Notes: generated from the letters alone by a model not told the origin. Shown: positions 45,938 to 62,773, counted from the first letter of the stretch. The stretch: DNA of 64,000 bases from Anthopleura xanthogrammica (GCA_964019055.1 OZ025224.1:5227376-5291375), one strand, 5' to 3'. A program made the numbers and translations.

Positions 45938-46013
45938 GGTCAGCCCCCTGGGTTTGAACCCATGACCTCCTGCATGAAATCTGGTGCTCAACCAACAAAG
46001 CCAACTAGGTGGC
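45938..46013 (-). mobile_element. tRNA-like repeat, third type
   Basis: On the minus strand GGGTTCAAACCC (B box) follows an A-box-like TGGTTGAGCACCAG, as in a tRNA-derived SINE. Its body is not shared with families A or B. Confidence 0.45.
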
Positions 46014-46089
46014 AGTTAAAAAATTGATGTTGACACATGTTCATTTTCATTGACTTCTAAGATTCAGTACAACTGGTGCATATTTCATA

Positions 46090-46251
46090 GCCCACTTTCG
46101 ATATTCTGGTTGAGTGATCACGCACAAAGCAATTCAAGACAAGGCTCCAAGGAAACAAAAGAATATATTAGGATTACTTCATTGTTTCCCTTGGAGCCTC
46201 GTCTTGAATTGCTTTGTGCGTGATAACTCAACCAGAATATCAAACATGGGC
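46090..46251. mobile_element. Foldback MITE with GCCCACTTTCGATATTCTGG ends
   Basis: Arms of about 60 bases (TGATCACGCACAAAGCAATT, AAGGCTCCAAGG and complements) flank a loop of about 35 bases. Confidence 0.85.
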
Positions 46252-47742
46252 TTTTCTCATGTCATATTCATCTAAGTGTGGGGGGATGCTGTTGCAAAGG
46301 AGCATCTTGTCTGAAGGGAAAACATTGTACTCAAGTTAAAAAAGGTCTATTCCTGGACGAACTTATCACATACTACAATGAAGAGTAAGGCACAGTCAAT
46401 ATGGAAAAAACAGTTTTTATTTGGTACCTCTATTTACAGTGAGCTTTGTCCTACTATGTACATAACTGTACAATATGTAATCAGTTACTTCTATTTCCTT
46501 ACATTATTGCCTATGGTCCTGTCTACGTTTTTCAATCATGTAAGACAATAACAGTTCAAGTTTCACACTTCAGCCAATCAACATCTTGCAGAGAACAGCA
46601 TATGGGCATGGTCATAAGAGTTTTCCACAAGAACGTGCACCCATCAGCTCTATTACATTATGTAATCTCTCTTGAAAATTGAACCTTTCATTTTTCACCT
46701 CACAGCAATAGACCTTTAATAATTAGAAGCTTAAAGGCTGTGTTACTCTAGGCTGCCAATGTTTCTTGCAACCTTGGTCTCACATTAGATGACAGCGCAC
46801 CAAGATGATCAATAAAGCCTGGTGGCAATCATTTTAAAAAGTCGAAATTGTTCTATTTCTTGCAGAGATTGAGGTAATGCTAAAACAACATTTCGAGACA
46901 GTTTTTTGGTATATTACATTACACAATTTCCCATCCACCTTGTTTTGCAACAAAATTGTGAGACAAGCTGAAAGGAACATTGCCTAGTCTAACACTGCCT
47001 AGTCTAACACTGCCTTAATCACACAATCCTTTTTCTAGTTTTAGTAAAAAGCATTTAAAATGCATTCACTACATGCAATACTAAAAATCCTACCCTGGCC
47101 TAAAGGTATTCAGAAATACTAAACTGAACACTTATTTTCTTTAAGTCAGAAAATCAAAAATTGTGGAATTCTTTGATTTTAAAAGTTTTGCTTCCCTGTC
47201 TCGTATCGTCTTCTGTGTTTTAAACATTTAATTCTACGAGAAACCACTTCAAAACCCCTCAACTACACTTCACTAAATCATGATAATGGTACTTGAATCT
47301 GGAAACCATGTCTAAGATAGACTAAGATTACATTACATACTGATTATGTGATTCTATCATCATGAGTGCCTTAAGCATAGGCTTGTATATCCTTGTAAGA
47401 CTTAACAGTGGTTTTCAGTTTTTTCCTCTCCATAGGTATTGTAGCCTGTCAAATTCTTATTTTAAAAGGTAACACTGTACCACTTCATTTTCTTCTGAAT
47501 GCCATACTGTATAAGTTGACTATCTGCTTTTTTACTGGGAGAGGATTGCAGAATTTAAATGGAATTTTTGCAAAGGACAATGGAAACCTAGTTTTGGGAA
47601 TGTTAGAATTAAATATTGAAAACAATCATCGGAGCCATATTTTTTTTTAAAAAGTCAAAAACTCAGGATTTGTAAGAACTACTTTTTTCCTTGCAAAGAG
47701 AGTAACCACGACTTTTACATTTCATTTTAGAAAAAAACTCTC

Positions 47743-47879
47743 AATAGCTATTATTACGGATGCATGGAAATGAGACAACAAACATTGTATTGACTCGATA
47801 GCCTCACTTGTATGATTCTTAAAACAAAAGAATATCTTATTTGCATCTCATTTGCATGCATCCGTAATAACAGCTATTC
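47743..47879. mobile_element. MITE with AATAGCTATTATTACGGATG ends
   Basis: AATAGCTATTATTACGGATG and CATCCGTAATAACAGCTATT form terminal inverted repeats. The octamer ATTTGCAT occurs twice (47839-47846 and 47850-47857). Confidence 0.75.
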
Positions 47880-48311
47880 CGAATGCCACTCTCTGTCCCT
47901 TATCTATCAGATACAAAACACCACCGATGTGGTTCTAATAAATAATATATGTTCCTCCACTCCATTAGATATATGGATGGATGGCTTTATAAATTAAGAA
48001 ACACTAAATTCTCACCTGTTAAAAACTACACTCTACCTTTAGTACAAAACGATCTTGACTTAGTCACATTTTGTTTCACCTAAAATGCTATTTATGAGAT
48101 TATGATTATTATTTTTGAGCTGCTACGTAATATACACACAGAATATCATTTAGTATTTACATTAAATAAATACACTAAAACAAGATTACAAAACATACCT
48201 AATAAAAACTATTTATCACTTAAAAATTTTAAGAATCAAGCTTCCTAACATTGGAATCAAGAGCTTCATCTTCAAATAAATGAAAACAGTTTTTAGGTCA
48301 ATTAGATATTA

Positions 48312-48596
48312 CAGTGCGACTACCCAAACAAAGGCCACCATAACAAATTTTAAATCAAATTCATAAATCACGTTTTTGATACTGAATAACAGGATGGCGA
48401 CGACTTCTGGAGTTTAAACTGTTTCTTGTTCACTTCTGATCATAAAATAATACACGTCAAGTATAAAGTAAAATGTATGCTTTGAAAGCGAAAAATGTGA
48501 AAATTTGTGTTGATTCTATTGTTTAAATACTCAATGGTAATTGGCTAATTTGTATGAAAATTTTCTTGGGTGGCCTTGATTGGAGTAGTCGCACTG
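48312..48596. mobile_element. MITE with CAGTGCGACTAC ends and TTA flanks
   Basis: CAGTGCGACTACCCAAACAA matches the complement of the right end (GGAGTAGTCGCACTG) with few differences over 28 bases. TTA lies at both outer edges. It is about 285 bases and non-coding. Confidence 0.75.
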
Positions 48597-48862
48597 TTAA
48601 AGGTAATCTTGTCTTAGTAACTTTTCACTGTTGATGTAAGTGCAGGGATTACTCAGTGAGACCCATATACACACTAGTAATAGCACCAAAAGTGCGAGTC
48701 CATGATATGAAATATTGGAAGAACTGTTGCTCTTCTGTTGCTTCTTTAAACAGAGTAAACAGAATCATTCATGGGACGGTTTCTTAGATCTGCTGAGTAT
48801 ATCAAGGCTAAATATCAGCATTTATGTTACTGTCACTCTCAGGTTAGTAAGATCAATTCATT

Positions 48863-54253
<5,391 letters not shown>

Positions 54254-54338
54254 GATTACTGCAATGGCGTTCTTGCCAACCAACTCGATGCTGGGGGTCC
54301 TTCCGAACTCACAAACTGCGCATGATCAGGTCCTTGAA

Positions 54339-54346
54339 TGACGTCA
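54339..54346. promoter_or_regulatory. CRE palindrome upstream of FOXJ2/3
   Basis: An exact TGACGTCA lies 86 bases upstream of the FOXJ2/3 ATG, with a half-site TGACGTAG at 54351-54358. This spacing suits a proximal CREB/ATF site. Confidence 0.45.
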
Positions 54347-54714
54347 CTCGTGACGTAGTTAGTTTTGGATCTGAATGCATAATCTAGACACACAGTGATA
54401 TGTGTGAAAAAACCATGCATGCATAAATGAAAGTTTAATATATTTTTTCCTAACTTTATATTTCCTCATTCTATACTGTACTAACAAGCAAAGTCTTTGT
54501 TTTAATGATTTCCTTTTTTAGTTTGATTTTCATACCAAATCTACGCCTAATTATATTAAAAACATTGAACTGTTTTTAAATTTAACTCATAAAACATATG
54601 ATTTTCCAATTTTCAACATCACATGCATTTTACTATACTAGTAATGTGCAATGATAGACAGATTTATAATTTACAAGGTTTATATATATCCTGTATCCAA
54701 ATATATATGTATAT

Positions 54715-54952
54715 TCACCGTTTCTGAAAAATGTTGAGAATTCTTGGATATATATACAAATATATGTATCCCCCGTTTACTGAACATTTTTTTTCTTCCT
54801 TTCCATGAGCCTCAACAGGATTAATTTATCACATGTAAATCCAGTTAGTGTGTATCCCTTTGAGGATCATGGAAACAAGAGAACTGCTCAGTAAACAGGG
54901 ATATACATATGTATATATTTCCAATAATCCTCAATTTTTTTCAGAAATGGTA
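54715..54952. mobile_element. MITE with ACCGTTTCTGAAAAA ends
   Basis: The left arm (CGTTTCTGAAAAATGTTGAG, then CCCCGTTTACTGA) pairs imperfectly with the right arm (TCAGTAAACAGGG, then CCTCAATTTTTTTCAGAAAT). It sits between FOXJ2/3 and the MADF gene. Confidence 0.6.
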
Positions 54953-56272
54953 ATTTTAAATCTAACTTTTCATATCCTTAGGATATGAATTTTGGGCCCA
55001 TGGGACAGGGAGAATTTTTGAGTAAATAACAAGCCCAAATATGAATGAAAATATGCATTGTTATAAAAGAAATCAAAGACCCTATTGAGACTTGAAAATA
55101 CTGAATAATGGATTTCTATTTGACATAACAGTGACATAACAGCAATACTCAAGACATGTCATAGCTCTATCAAATTTGGAAAAAAACATATAACCTATGC
55201 ATCAACACATGCATTCCTATATGCTCATAAAATTTAATATGGGAGTACACCACCAACCTCCCTTCCCCCAGGATTTTGAAGAAGATCCGCAAAATGCCCA
55301 GTAAGGAGGGTAGTTAAATCATATATTCTCCACTGTTGGGGCTTTCAATGTCATAGCAAATGTTTATACTGACAGCACGTGGCATCAGATTGAACCGAAT
55401 TCCAATGTGCTGCAAGGGGTCTATAGCATTTTTAAATCTCATATTGCTTATTCATATATTTTTAGCTTAATTTATTGTTTTTATAGTTGGTGTGATGTCT
55501 TGTGACTTAACCAACTTAATAAAATGTAGATGTAGATCACCTATTAAATATACTAAATAAATGTGCCAAGCAAAGGTCTATTGTTTTATGGTTGGCAAAT
55601 TTGAATGAGAAAAGATTGTTGATGTCAATGTTTGTAAGAAGTGAACTTTGCTTTTGTGGGAGTAATTAACTTAAACAAATGCTTGATCTTCAAGTAGTTT
55701 GAATATAGCTAATTCAATTAACGTTGTTGCTGAGAATGGAATCAAGAAAATGATTTCCCCGTTGCATTATTAATTACAATAAGAAACTTCTGTATGCTTG
55801 CAAATTCTAGTACTCGTACATATGTATTCCTTATATAGCCTATACAGTGATCATGAAGTTTGTTGGTGGACAAAAGATAAATGATAGGCTTTAGGCTTTT
55901 TTCAGCAAAAACTAACTTGTATTGAATTAGCTATATGGACAATGAACTGAGTCTGAACTATCACATACAGAAACAAAGTGGAATAAAAACATAATGAAAG
56001 AAATGGAATAATAATAAATAATAAATTGGAGGGGCTAATCATCCTTACTTGCAGCTGAAGAGCTGAATTGCGAAGGACGCAGCTCAACGTGGTCGAGTAA
56101 ATGATAATGAATGAATGATAATATGAGGCAACATTTGTAATTGTGTTCGTGATCCTCAGGTCCATTCCCTGCATCAATCAATAAAACAAATAATTGATAT
56201 TTGATGTTGTTAATATTTAATTAAAAAAATATATATATATTTAGCTAGGTAAAATGCACTTCCTCAAGTATG
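54953..56272. other. Intergenic, no gene recognised
   Basis: It contains only AT-rich sequence, a fragment of the TAGACCCCTT MITE family near 55410, and short ORFs without motifs. The 3' untranslated region of the MADF gene probably lies in its right part. Confidence 0.5.
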
Positions 56273-57269
56273 CTAACATGTGTTTCCCTGCATTGCTGTG
56301 ATTGGATAAGCTTGTACAGGTTGGGGTGTATCCTCTACATATTGAGTCTCATAAAGAACCTGTTGAATTTTCAATTTGATCAAGTCTTTGATCCTTGGAT
56401 TTTTGATATTCATCAATGTCAGTCCAACATGATGAGCAAACACCATATCTGGGTTCCCTGAAGTAAGTTCTGTGATTGAAACTCCTAGTTTCTTCTGTTC
56501 TTCTCGTTGTTCATTTTTTGATGACCTTTGTAGCTTAGCAATGACATTTTCTAAGTCTCCTCCAGCTTTCTTCCTCTTTTCTACCTTTTTAGACATTAGA
56601 CTACTATTATTTCTATGCTCATTTGATACAGAATTTACTCCTGTCTCTTCTCTACCGTCTTGTTTTTCATCATCAACTGCAGATAGAGAAGCAAGTAAAT
56701 TTGATTCATCCCAAGTGTCATCACAATCATTGTCATCATCATCACCATACTCTCCTTTACATTGCCTATTTTCACTGTCGTCTCCAATACAAGATTCATC
56801 TAATAAATCAGTTTTAGTGTTCTGTCTAGGATTACAATTATCTCGCAGAAAGTTCAGTGGCTTAAAGAATTGCCACCTTGAAGTGTATCCCTTAGTTGGA
56901 TCTGCCTCTTCTCCGTTCGTTTGAGCCTTCTTTTCTTTCCATAGTTCTTTGCCATAATATGTCCGTAAATTTGTCATCTTTTTGCGAATTTCTGGAACTA
57001 CAAATTTTTTAATAAAAATTGGTATAAGAAAGTAACAGATAATCAGGAAATAAATGAGAAAAATAAAAAAACGAAGTATCTTATCTCATCTTACTTGGTA
57101 TTTTGAGCGTGTCGCTTATTCTATCCAACGCTTCGATTCGTTTGTCGCGTTTGAAATAGTCGGCACATCGTGTATTATACAAAACGTCTTCGTTATCCCA
57201 CAGAGCGATCAATATCTCGATCTCCCGAGAACTCCACGGATATCTCTCCTTATGTGAAGAATCGGACAT
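56273..57269 (-). CDS. MADF-BESS domain protein, two exons, 299 aa
   Basis: The family (Adf-1, DIP1, coop relatives) comprises DNA-binding transcriptional regulators with an N-terminal Myb/SANT-like MADF domain and a C-terminal BESS interaction motif. Exons (minus): 57269-57095 and 56997-56273; a 97-base GT-AG intron joins them in phase. The MADF core is PWSSREIEILIALWDNEDVL, CADYFKRDKRIEALDRI, IRKKMTNLRTYYGKELWKEK, ending in RWQFFKPLNFL (about residues 10-105). A central acidic stretch (GDDDDNDCDD) and a basic SKKVEKRKKAGG follow. The BESS-like segment is HHVGLTLMNI...LIKLKIQQVLYE (about residues 245-280). The ATG at 57269 is preceded in frame only by a TTG. The exact subfamily is not recognised. 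Confidence 0.85.
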
Positions 57270-58736
57270 CTTCACGAGTTCAAATCTTTCAGCTTTCGCG
57301 AGCAAGAATAATCCTTTTTTTTCCAAAAGTCAACCGAGAATGCTATGTCGATCGTCGAGCTTCGCATGCGAAATCGTACACGTGACTTGAGCGATTCTAG
57401 AGAACCTGAAAAGCACCATGGGACGACTGTAAAATGCGATGGGATACCTGTGTTAGATCAAAGTAAGGGGTTAGATTTTTCCTGATTCCTTCGCTACAAA
57501 ATGGAAAAACTGTGACATAGCTATGACCAGCTAGTCCTCAGGGGACGGTATTGCCCAGCAGCTCTTTGCGGGCATTTGCTATAACAACAAACACTCATAA
57601 TCGCAGGGGCTCAGCATCAAAACTCTAGTAAAAGGTTTAACACTGAATTTTAATTTGATTTGATTTGTAGACTAGTCTCACTTAATTTTTTTAAGAAATT
57701 GTACAGACGTTTCGGTCCGACCTCAGACCTTCTTCAACGGAATGTAGTGTTACGATAACGCGCATTTTGAATCTAGTTGTTAGCGAGCTATTCTAGAATT
57801 TGCAAGCGTTTTCAGGGACCGCGCGAGGGGAGGGGCTGGTAAGCTATAGCCCTACCACTTTTTCCCTTTTCCCATACTAGTCTCTTATATTTTCCAATCT
57901 TAGCCCAACCACGTTTTTCCATACTAGTCTCTTAGCCCCACCACTTTTTACCTGTGTAAGTACTATTACAGCATCTAGAAGTGAAGATACTCATTCTACA
58001 GAGAGCAGTCCCAGGCGCATAACACCCGGCTGGGATAACAGCGACCAAAACAGTGTATCGTCCTAGTTATTTAGTTCAAGTGATATACATTTACAAAAAT
58101 ACACCAGCGACCACTGACCTGCAAATAGTAGAGATTAATCGAGGCATGCTGGATTCCGGATTCCAAGGGTTGGATTCCGGAAACTTCCCCCGAAAATATT
58201 TGAAATTCACAGACTCGGAAGTGCGATTTCCCGCGATTTTAGGGGCAGGCATTCGTCGCAACATAATATTATTGTATTAAAGTCCATGAAGCCATTACCC
58301 TTGCCCTGTGGTTGCTCGATTTTCAAGTCGCACAGAAATGATTGCGCGGTATTTCTTTTTTTGCACAGAAGAGTTTTCACGATATTTTTGGTGGGATTTA
58401 TTAATGATACAGGAGGTGAGAACAGCAGGGACAAGTCCGGTTGCTATGGAATGACATCATAATCTGACAGCTAATAATCACGGTACAGAAAGAAATATGT
58501 CTTTGTATGGAAGGCTGGAGTACTTCAGGGTGGACGTACGTCAGATATTCTCATTTGGCGCGAAAACTGAGCCATATTATAAACATTAATTAGTGGCCAG
58601 AGTCTTTCCTTCGTGTGTTTGATCATATCATATAGCGACTAGCTTTTACCAGGTGAGCTTTTACTAATAATATCAATGCAAGTGTTTAACTGAGTGATTG
58701 ACCAAAATAACAGCGAACAGCAATGATATCTGCTAA
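57270..58736. other. Intergenic, repeat remnants
   Basis: It contains ACGTTTCGGTCCGACCTCAG near 57709, a phrase common at ends of dispersed retroelements, but no reverse transcriptase frame. No gene is recognised. Confidence 0.4.
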
Positions 58737-59039
58737 ACACTGTCATATGCGGAGGAAGAGTTTCAAACTTTAACAAAAGTCCGGTTATTTCTTAATTTCA
58801 AACGTACGAGACAGCCGAATGGCGTACCTCTAGATCAATGTTCGTGGTTCGACAGGAGATATTTGTCTCAAAACAATGAGATTTCAGTAGCCTCTCCGTT
58901 TGGAGCTGTTGCTGCTATATTGAAGCAAAAAAATCCAGATTACGATGCAACTAGTCTTGAAAATATTATCAAAGTCGTCAACCAATTCAATCAATCAATT
59001 AATCCTTATTGGGTTATTAAGCAGATAAAGAACAGTGTC
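58737..59039 (+). CDS. Open coding-like segment upstream of the minisatellite
   Basis: The frame is open from just after a TAA at 58734-58736 and reads through EEEFQTLTKVRLFLNFKRT, QCSWFDRRYLSQNNEIS, FGAVAAILKQKNPDYD and ENIIKVVNQFNQSINPYW. Composition and length look like real protein. There is no in-frame ATG, so it would be an internal exon or a decayed gene; no strong 3' splice site was found. It is offset by one base from the minisatellite frame. If continuous, the shift falls at the T6 run 59040-59045. No family recognised. Confidence 0.4.
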
Positions 59040-59056
59040 TTTTTTCCAATCTGCAG

Positions 59057-60165
59057 GACTCTTCGAATTCCCGCCAAAATATACCCCGGACGATGAAGAG
59101 CCCAGTAGTGGTCTGCAAGATACACCGGAAGATGAAGAACCCAGTAGCGGTGTGCAAGATACACCGGACGATGAAGAACCCAGTAGGGGTCTGCAAGATA
59201 CACCGGACGATGAAGAACCCAGTAGGGGTCTGCAAGAAACACCGGAAGATGAAGAACCCAGTAGGGGTCTGCAAGACACACCGGACGATGAAGAACCCAG
59301 TAGCGGTCTGCAAGATACACCGGACGATGAAGAATCCAGTAGCGGTCTGCAAGATACACCGGACGATGAAGAACCCAGTAGGGGTCTGCAAGAAACACCG
59401 GACGATGAAGAACCCAGTAGTGGTCTGCAAGATACACCGGACGATGAAGAACCCAGTAGTGGTCTGCAAGATACACCGGACGATGAAGAATCCAGTAGCG
59501 GTCTGCAAGATACACCGGACGATGAAGAATCCAGTAGCGGTCAGCAAGATACACCGGACGATGACGAAACTAGTAGCGGTCTGCAAGATACAGCGGACGA
59601 CGAAGAACCCAGTAGTGGTCTGCAAGATACACCGGACGATGAAGAATCCAGTAGCGGTCTGCAAGATACACCGGACGATGAAGAATCCAGTAGCGGTCAG
59701 CAAGATACACCGGACGATGAAGAATCTAGTAGCGGTGTGCAAGATACACCGGACGATGAAGAACCCAGTAGTGGTCTGCAAGATACACCGGACGATGAAG
59801 AACCCAGTAGTGGTCTGCAAGATACACCGGACGATGAAGAATCCAGTAGCGGTCTGCAAGATACACCGGACGATGAAGAATCCAGTAGCGGTCAGCAAGA
59901 TACACCGGACGATGACGAAACTAGTAGCGGTCTGCAAGATACAGCGGACAACGAAGAACCCAGTAGTTGTCTGCAAGATACTAGTGAAGAGGACGAGCCT
60001 GTCAGGGGCTTCAGACAGGCAGAGTCCATAGCTGAAAAGTTGGCCACAGCCAAACGAAAGACAAGTGATTTCGACGTAGTTCTCCATCCTCACTGCAAAA
60101 TATTCCACCAGCAAAAACGGTACCAACATGTACGTTTGTCGTTAAAATGTTTCAACACGGCATAG
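59057..60165 (+). CDS. Acidic repeat protein exon coded by a 39-bp minisatellite
   Basis: A good splice acceptor (TTTTTTCCAATCTGCAG) ends at 59056. The frame then runs LFEFPPKYTPDDEEPSS into about 23 copies of the 13-residue unit DTPDDEEPSSGLQ, and leaves through DTSEEDEPVRGFRQAESIAE to a unique, basic tail (KRKTSDFDVVLHPHCKIFHQ) with a stop at 60163. Variation between copies is largely E/D, S/P, L/V/Q substitutions. All three plus frames and two minus frames are open because 39 is divisible by three; this frame is preferred for its acceptor and unique flanks. The product would be disordered and highly acidic; function unknown. The upstream partner is uncertain. Confidence 0.5.
59085..59983. 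repeat. 39-bp minisatellite, about 23 copies
   Basis: The unit GATACACCGGACGATGAAGA followed by ACCCAGTAGCGGTCTGCAA repeats with few substitutions and no length change that breaks the frame. A higher-order duplication of 351 bases (9 units) is visible: the rare variant ATGACGAAACTAGTAGCGG occurs at 59561 and 59912. Confidence 0.97.
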
Positions 60166-60805
60166 CCGGTCTTTCACATTCTCTACATTTTACGACGGAA
60201 GCCAATTTTGAGGTCTTCACAGAACGATGAAATTAAATGAACAATAGAGCTTAGTTTGGCCTTTGGCATCATCATCTATCTGATCTATGGTTACAACCGA
60301 TATTCCCGCCTTCACATACATCTCTACCACCAATCAAATCTAACTAAACCGGATGCATTGGGAAAGATCTGCTGTACATGAGCTGTCAAAACGGCAGTGA
60401 CCGGAAACAAAGAAATTTCAAAATATATAAAAGAATTTCAACAAGAAATTACTGCTATTTTCATAAACATGCGAACTCTGTAGTTGCCAGTTGCCCGTTG
60501 GAATTTGTTTTTTCACTGATGCCAGTCAAAAATATGAAAGGTACCGAATGATTATTTTTGATTGACGGAAGCGAAAAACCAAATTTCAGCGTGCAGCTCG
60601 CAGCCACAGAGTTCGCATGTTTATGAAAATAGCAGTAATGGTTTTTGTTCAGTTCCTTCGAGCTATTTAAGACGTTGAAAGTAATTATAAGAATATCGAA
60701 CTATAACTATATTCACGTTCAAATACTTGGTAGTTTTTGGAGCTTTTGTCTCAAGCACACTATAAATTTGATACAGCTTTTATTCAGTTCTTTAGTAACT
60801 ACTAA
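60166..60805. other. Intergenic with a foldback element
   Basis: TTACTGCTATTTTCATAAAC...ACTCTGT near 60450-60482 is repeated inverted at 60606-60640, giving a MITE of about 190 bases. The remainder shows no gene. Confidence 0.55.
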
Positions 60806-61219
60806 GCCCCGGTTTAGACGTCGAATTTCACATGTGCAGAATCTAATGCAAATGAGCAAAACCTATCGTTTGAATTCATTTGCATTAGATTAGGCACATG
60901 TGAAATTCGACGTCTAAACTTGGCCTTACGTGTGCAGAATCTAATGCAAATGAGCAAAACCTATCGTTTGAATTCATTTGCATTAGATTCGGCACATGTG
61001 AAATTCGACGTCTAAACTTGGCCTTACGTGTGCAGAATCTAATGCAAATGAGCAAAACCTATCGTTTGAATTCATTTGCATTAGATTCGGCACATGTGAA
61101 ATTCGACGTCTAAACTTGGCCTTACGTGTGCCGAATCTAATGCAAATGAGCAAAACCTATTGTTTGAAGTCATTTGCATTAGATTCGGCACATGTGAAAT
61201 TCGACGTCTAAACCGAGCC
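60806..61219. mobile_element. Harbinger-like MITE containing four 98-bp palindromic units
   Basis: The terminal repeats (GCCCCGGTTTAGACGTCGAA and complement ending CTAAACCGAGCC) are flanked by TAA on both sides (60803-60805, 61220-61222), as for PIF/Harbinger. Inside, units start at 60833, 60931, 61029 and 61127, exactly 98 bases apart. Each is itself a palindrome around AAAACCTATCGTTTGAA with the octamer ATGCAAAT in one arm and ATTTGCAT in the other, eight in all. Confidence 0.85.
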
Positions 61220-61318
61220 TAAGCGTCCAACTATGAACTAGTTACAGTAAAATGACAAAATATACTAGAGTGATGAAAAACAGCTTTTTTTAACAAAAAA
61301 ATTGCATTTTTTTTATTT

Positions 61319-61559
61319 CAGAGGCGGATCCAAGGGTGGTGAGGGAGGTTACTAGTCATCCCCTCCCTTTTGCACAAATGAAATAAAAATGTGTTCATAA
61401 CTGAAAACATTTATCCGGATAAACTTAATTCACTCGGTTTACTTGAAGCTCTCAAAAAAATGTCCGTCATTTCAAGACCCCAATTTTTTCTTCATTTTCC
61501 CGCCTTTTATGGGTTTCCTGTGGTATTACGCTTTTTAAAAAACCCTGGATCCGCCCCTG
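61319..61559. mobile_element. hAT-like MITE with CAGAGGCGGATCC ends
   Basis: CAGAGGCGGATCCAAGGG and CCCTGGATCCGCCCCTG are near-inverted termini, and the element is 241 bases and non-coding. It is related to 28904-29021. Confidence 0.75.
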
Positions 61560-61929
61560 ATTAACTAGAATATGTATCTTAGAATTACTCTGATAGCGAA
61601 AAATTGACTATGAATTGTTTATATTATTTAATGCTCTATGAAAATAAAACAAAATTACCTCGTAAACCGCCAGCAGAGTAGCCAAGAATTTTGCCTGGGG
61701 GGGGGGGGGGGATCGGTACCCCTGGCCCCCTGGATACGCCCCTGTCCGTGCAGTACTCTTCAAAGCAGATGTGTAGTTGTTCGTGGGACAATATCAGTTT
61801 TAAATCCAAGGTGATTTGTTCACTATTGTCTGAGTCAGAACCATGAACTCACTGGCTTATCATATTATTTGATAAGAAGAAACAAGAAATCATGTGATGT
61901 TCATATTTGCATTTTATTATGTGACGTAC

Positions 61930-62083
61930 CTGTGTGGCTGGAACACACTACACCAATATCGTGGATGTTTGTATTACGAGCTGCTGAATAAGTACCTCCC
62001 AATTTACCCTTTCTGCACTCATCCAGTAACGTCTCCAAGCCCGGCAGAACAGAGGGTCTCTTAATGGTTAAAAGTTTGGCCAT
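61930..62083 (-). CDS. First coding exon of an unrecognised gene (partial)
   Basis: ATG at 62083 opens MAKLLTIKRPSVLPGLETLL, continues DECRKGKLGGTYSAARNTNI and ends at a strong donor (ACACAG|GTACGT) after 51 codons plus one base. Composition and donor support a real exon, but no matching second exon is seen to the left, where MITEs and the minisatellite lie. It is head-to-head with the plus-strand gene starting at 62888. Family not recognised. Confidence 0.5.
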
Positions 62084-62548
62084 TTTACGGCTAACGCGGG
62101 CTATTTTTTCCCCCTTACGGTTAACAAAAATCTTAATAATTATTTTTTATTGCTTCAAAAGTTGAATATTAATTTCCATCGATCGTTTAAGTTGAATAAC
62201 AAGACAAAGTATAATCATGGAAACAATATTTTCGCCGTTTCGTGTTACATAAAAATTCTGAAAAAGCCGCCAAGATAAAGCTCAACTGTGGATTGATAAC
62301 CACGTGCCACAGTGTGATGATGCCACCTGGTCTTCTATCTTCTTACTTCTAAGTACATAGACTCTTCGCTCTCTTCCACATTCCTGGCGTTCTGATGAAA
62401 ATTGAAAATGTCTTCAATTTAATATCATTCTTGGTTAAAGTAGTAAACAAGTTATGACCCGAGTACGTTACAGCAAACACAAATTTCTAGCTTGGTTTAA
62501 ATAATCCATTTCATAAACCTGCCTAAAAACGTTAATTACATAAAGGAG

Positions 62549-62773
62549 ACAATAGTCCCGTTCACAGTTCCCTGCGCCATCTTGAAAGGTAGCCAGGCCT
62601 TTGCATCGAAGCGAGACCAACGTTGAGCGTGCAATGATAGAGACATGTGAATAATTGTCCAACGAGTTAAAAAAGGTCTCTATAATTGCAAGCTTACCGT
62701 TCGTCTCGCTTCGATGCAAAGGCACGGTTACCTTTCAAGATGGCGCGTTGAACTGCTTGTGAATAGGACTATT
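62549..62773. mobile_element. MITE with ACAATAGTCCCGTTCACAGT ends, intact copy
   Basis: Arms of about 70 bases are inverted: AATAGTCCCGTTCACAGTT, GCGCCATCTTGAAAGGTA, CCTTTGCATCGAAGCGAGAC and their complements. It is the uninterrupted relative of 29832-30182 and ends about 25 bases upstream of a TATA box. Confidence 0.8.

Larger units (their letters stand above)
44957..48862. other. Tail-to-tail interval between DDOST and FOXJ2/3
   Basis: It holds MITEs at 45549, 46090, 47743 and 48312, a tRNA-like repeat near 45938, and probably a long FOXJ2/3 3' untranslated region on the minus strand. The first minus-strand AATAAA after the FOXJ2/3 stop that I found is at 46421-46416. No additional coding region is supported. 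Confidence 0.5.

Noticed and set aside
56472..56924. A 150-codon plus-strand Ser-rich ORF
   Set aside because: It is antisense to the MADF-BESS exon 2 and reflects that exon's codon composition.
57700..57780. End of a Penelope-like or LINE retroelement (ACGTTTCGGTCCGACC phrase); a similar phrase lies near 43575-43625
   Set aside because: No reverse transcriptase or endonuclease frame is present, and the phrase alone is too short to assign.
59017..60129. Minus-strand 370-codon ORF and other frames over the minisatellite
   Set aside because: A 39-bp unit keeps any stop-free frame open. The minus frames have no unique flanking sequence that looks coding, while the plus acidic frame has an acceptor and unique ends.
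60806..61219. A CRISPR-like array
   Set aside because: The units are contiguous palindromes without variable spacers, flanked by inverted termini and TAA duplications in animal DNA.
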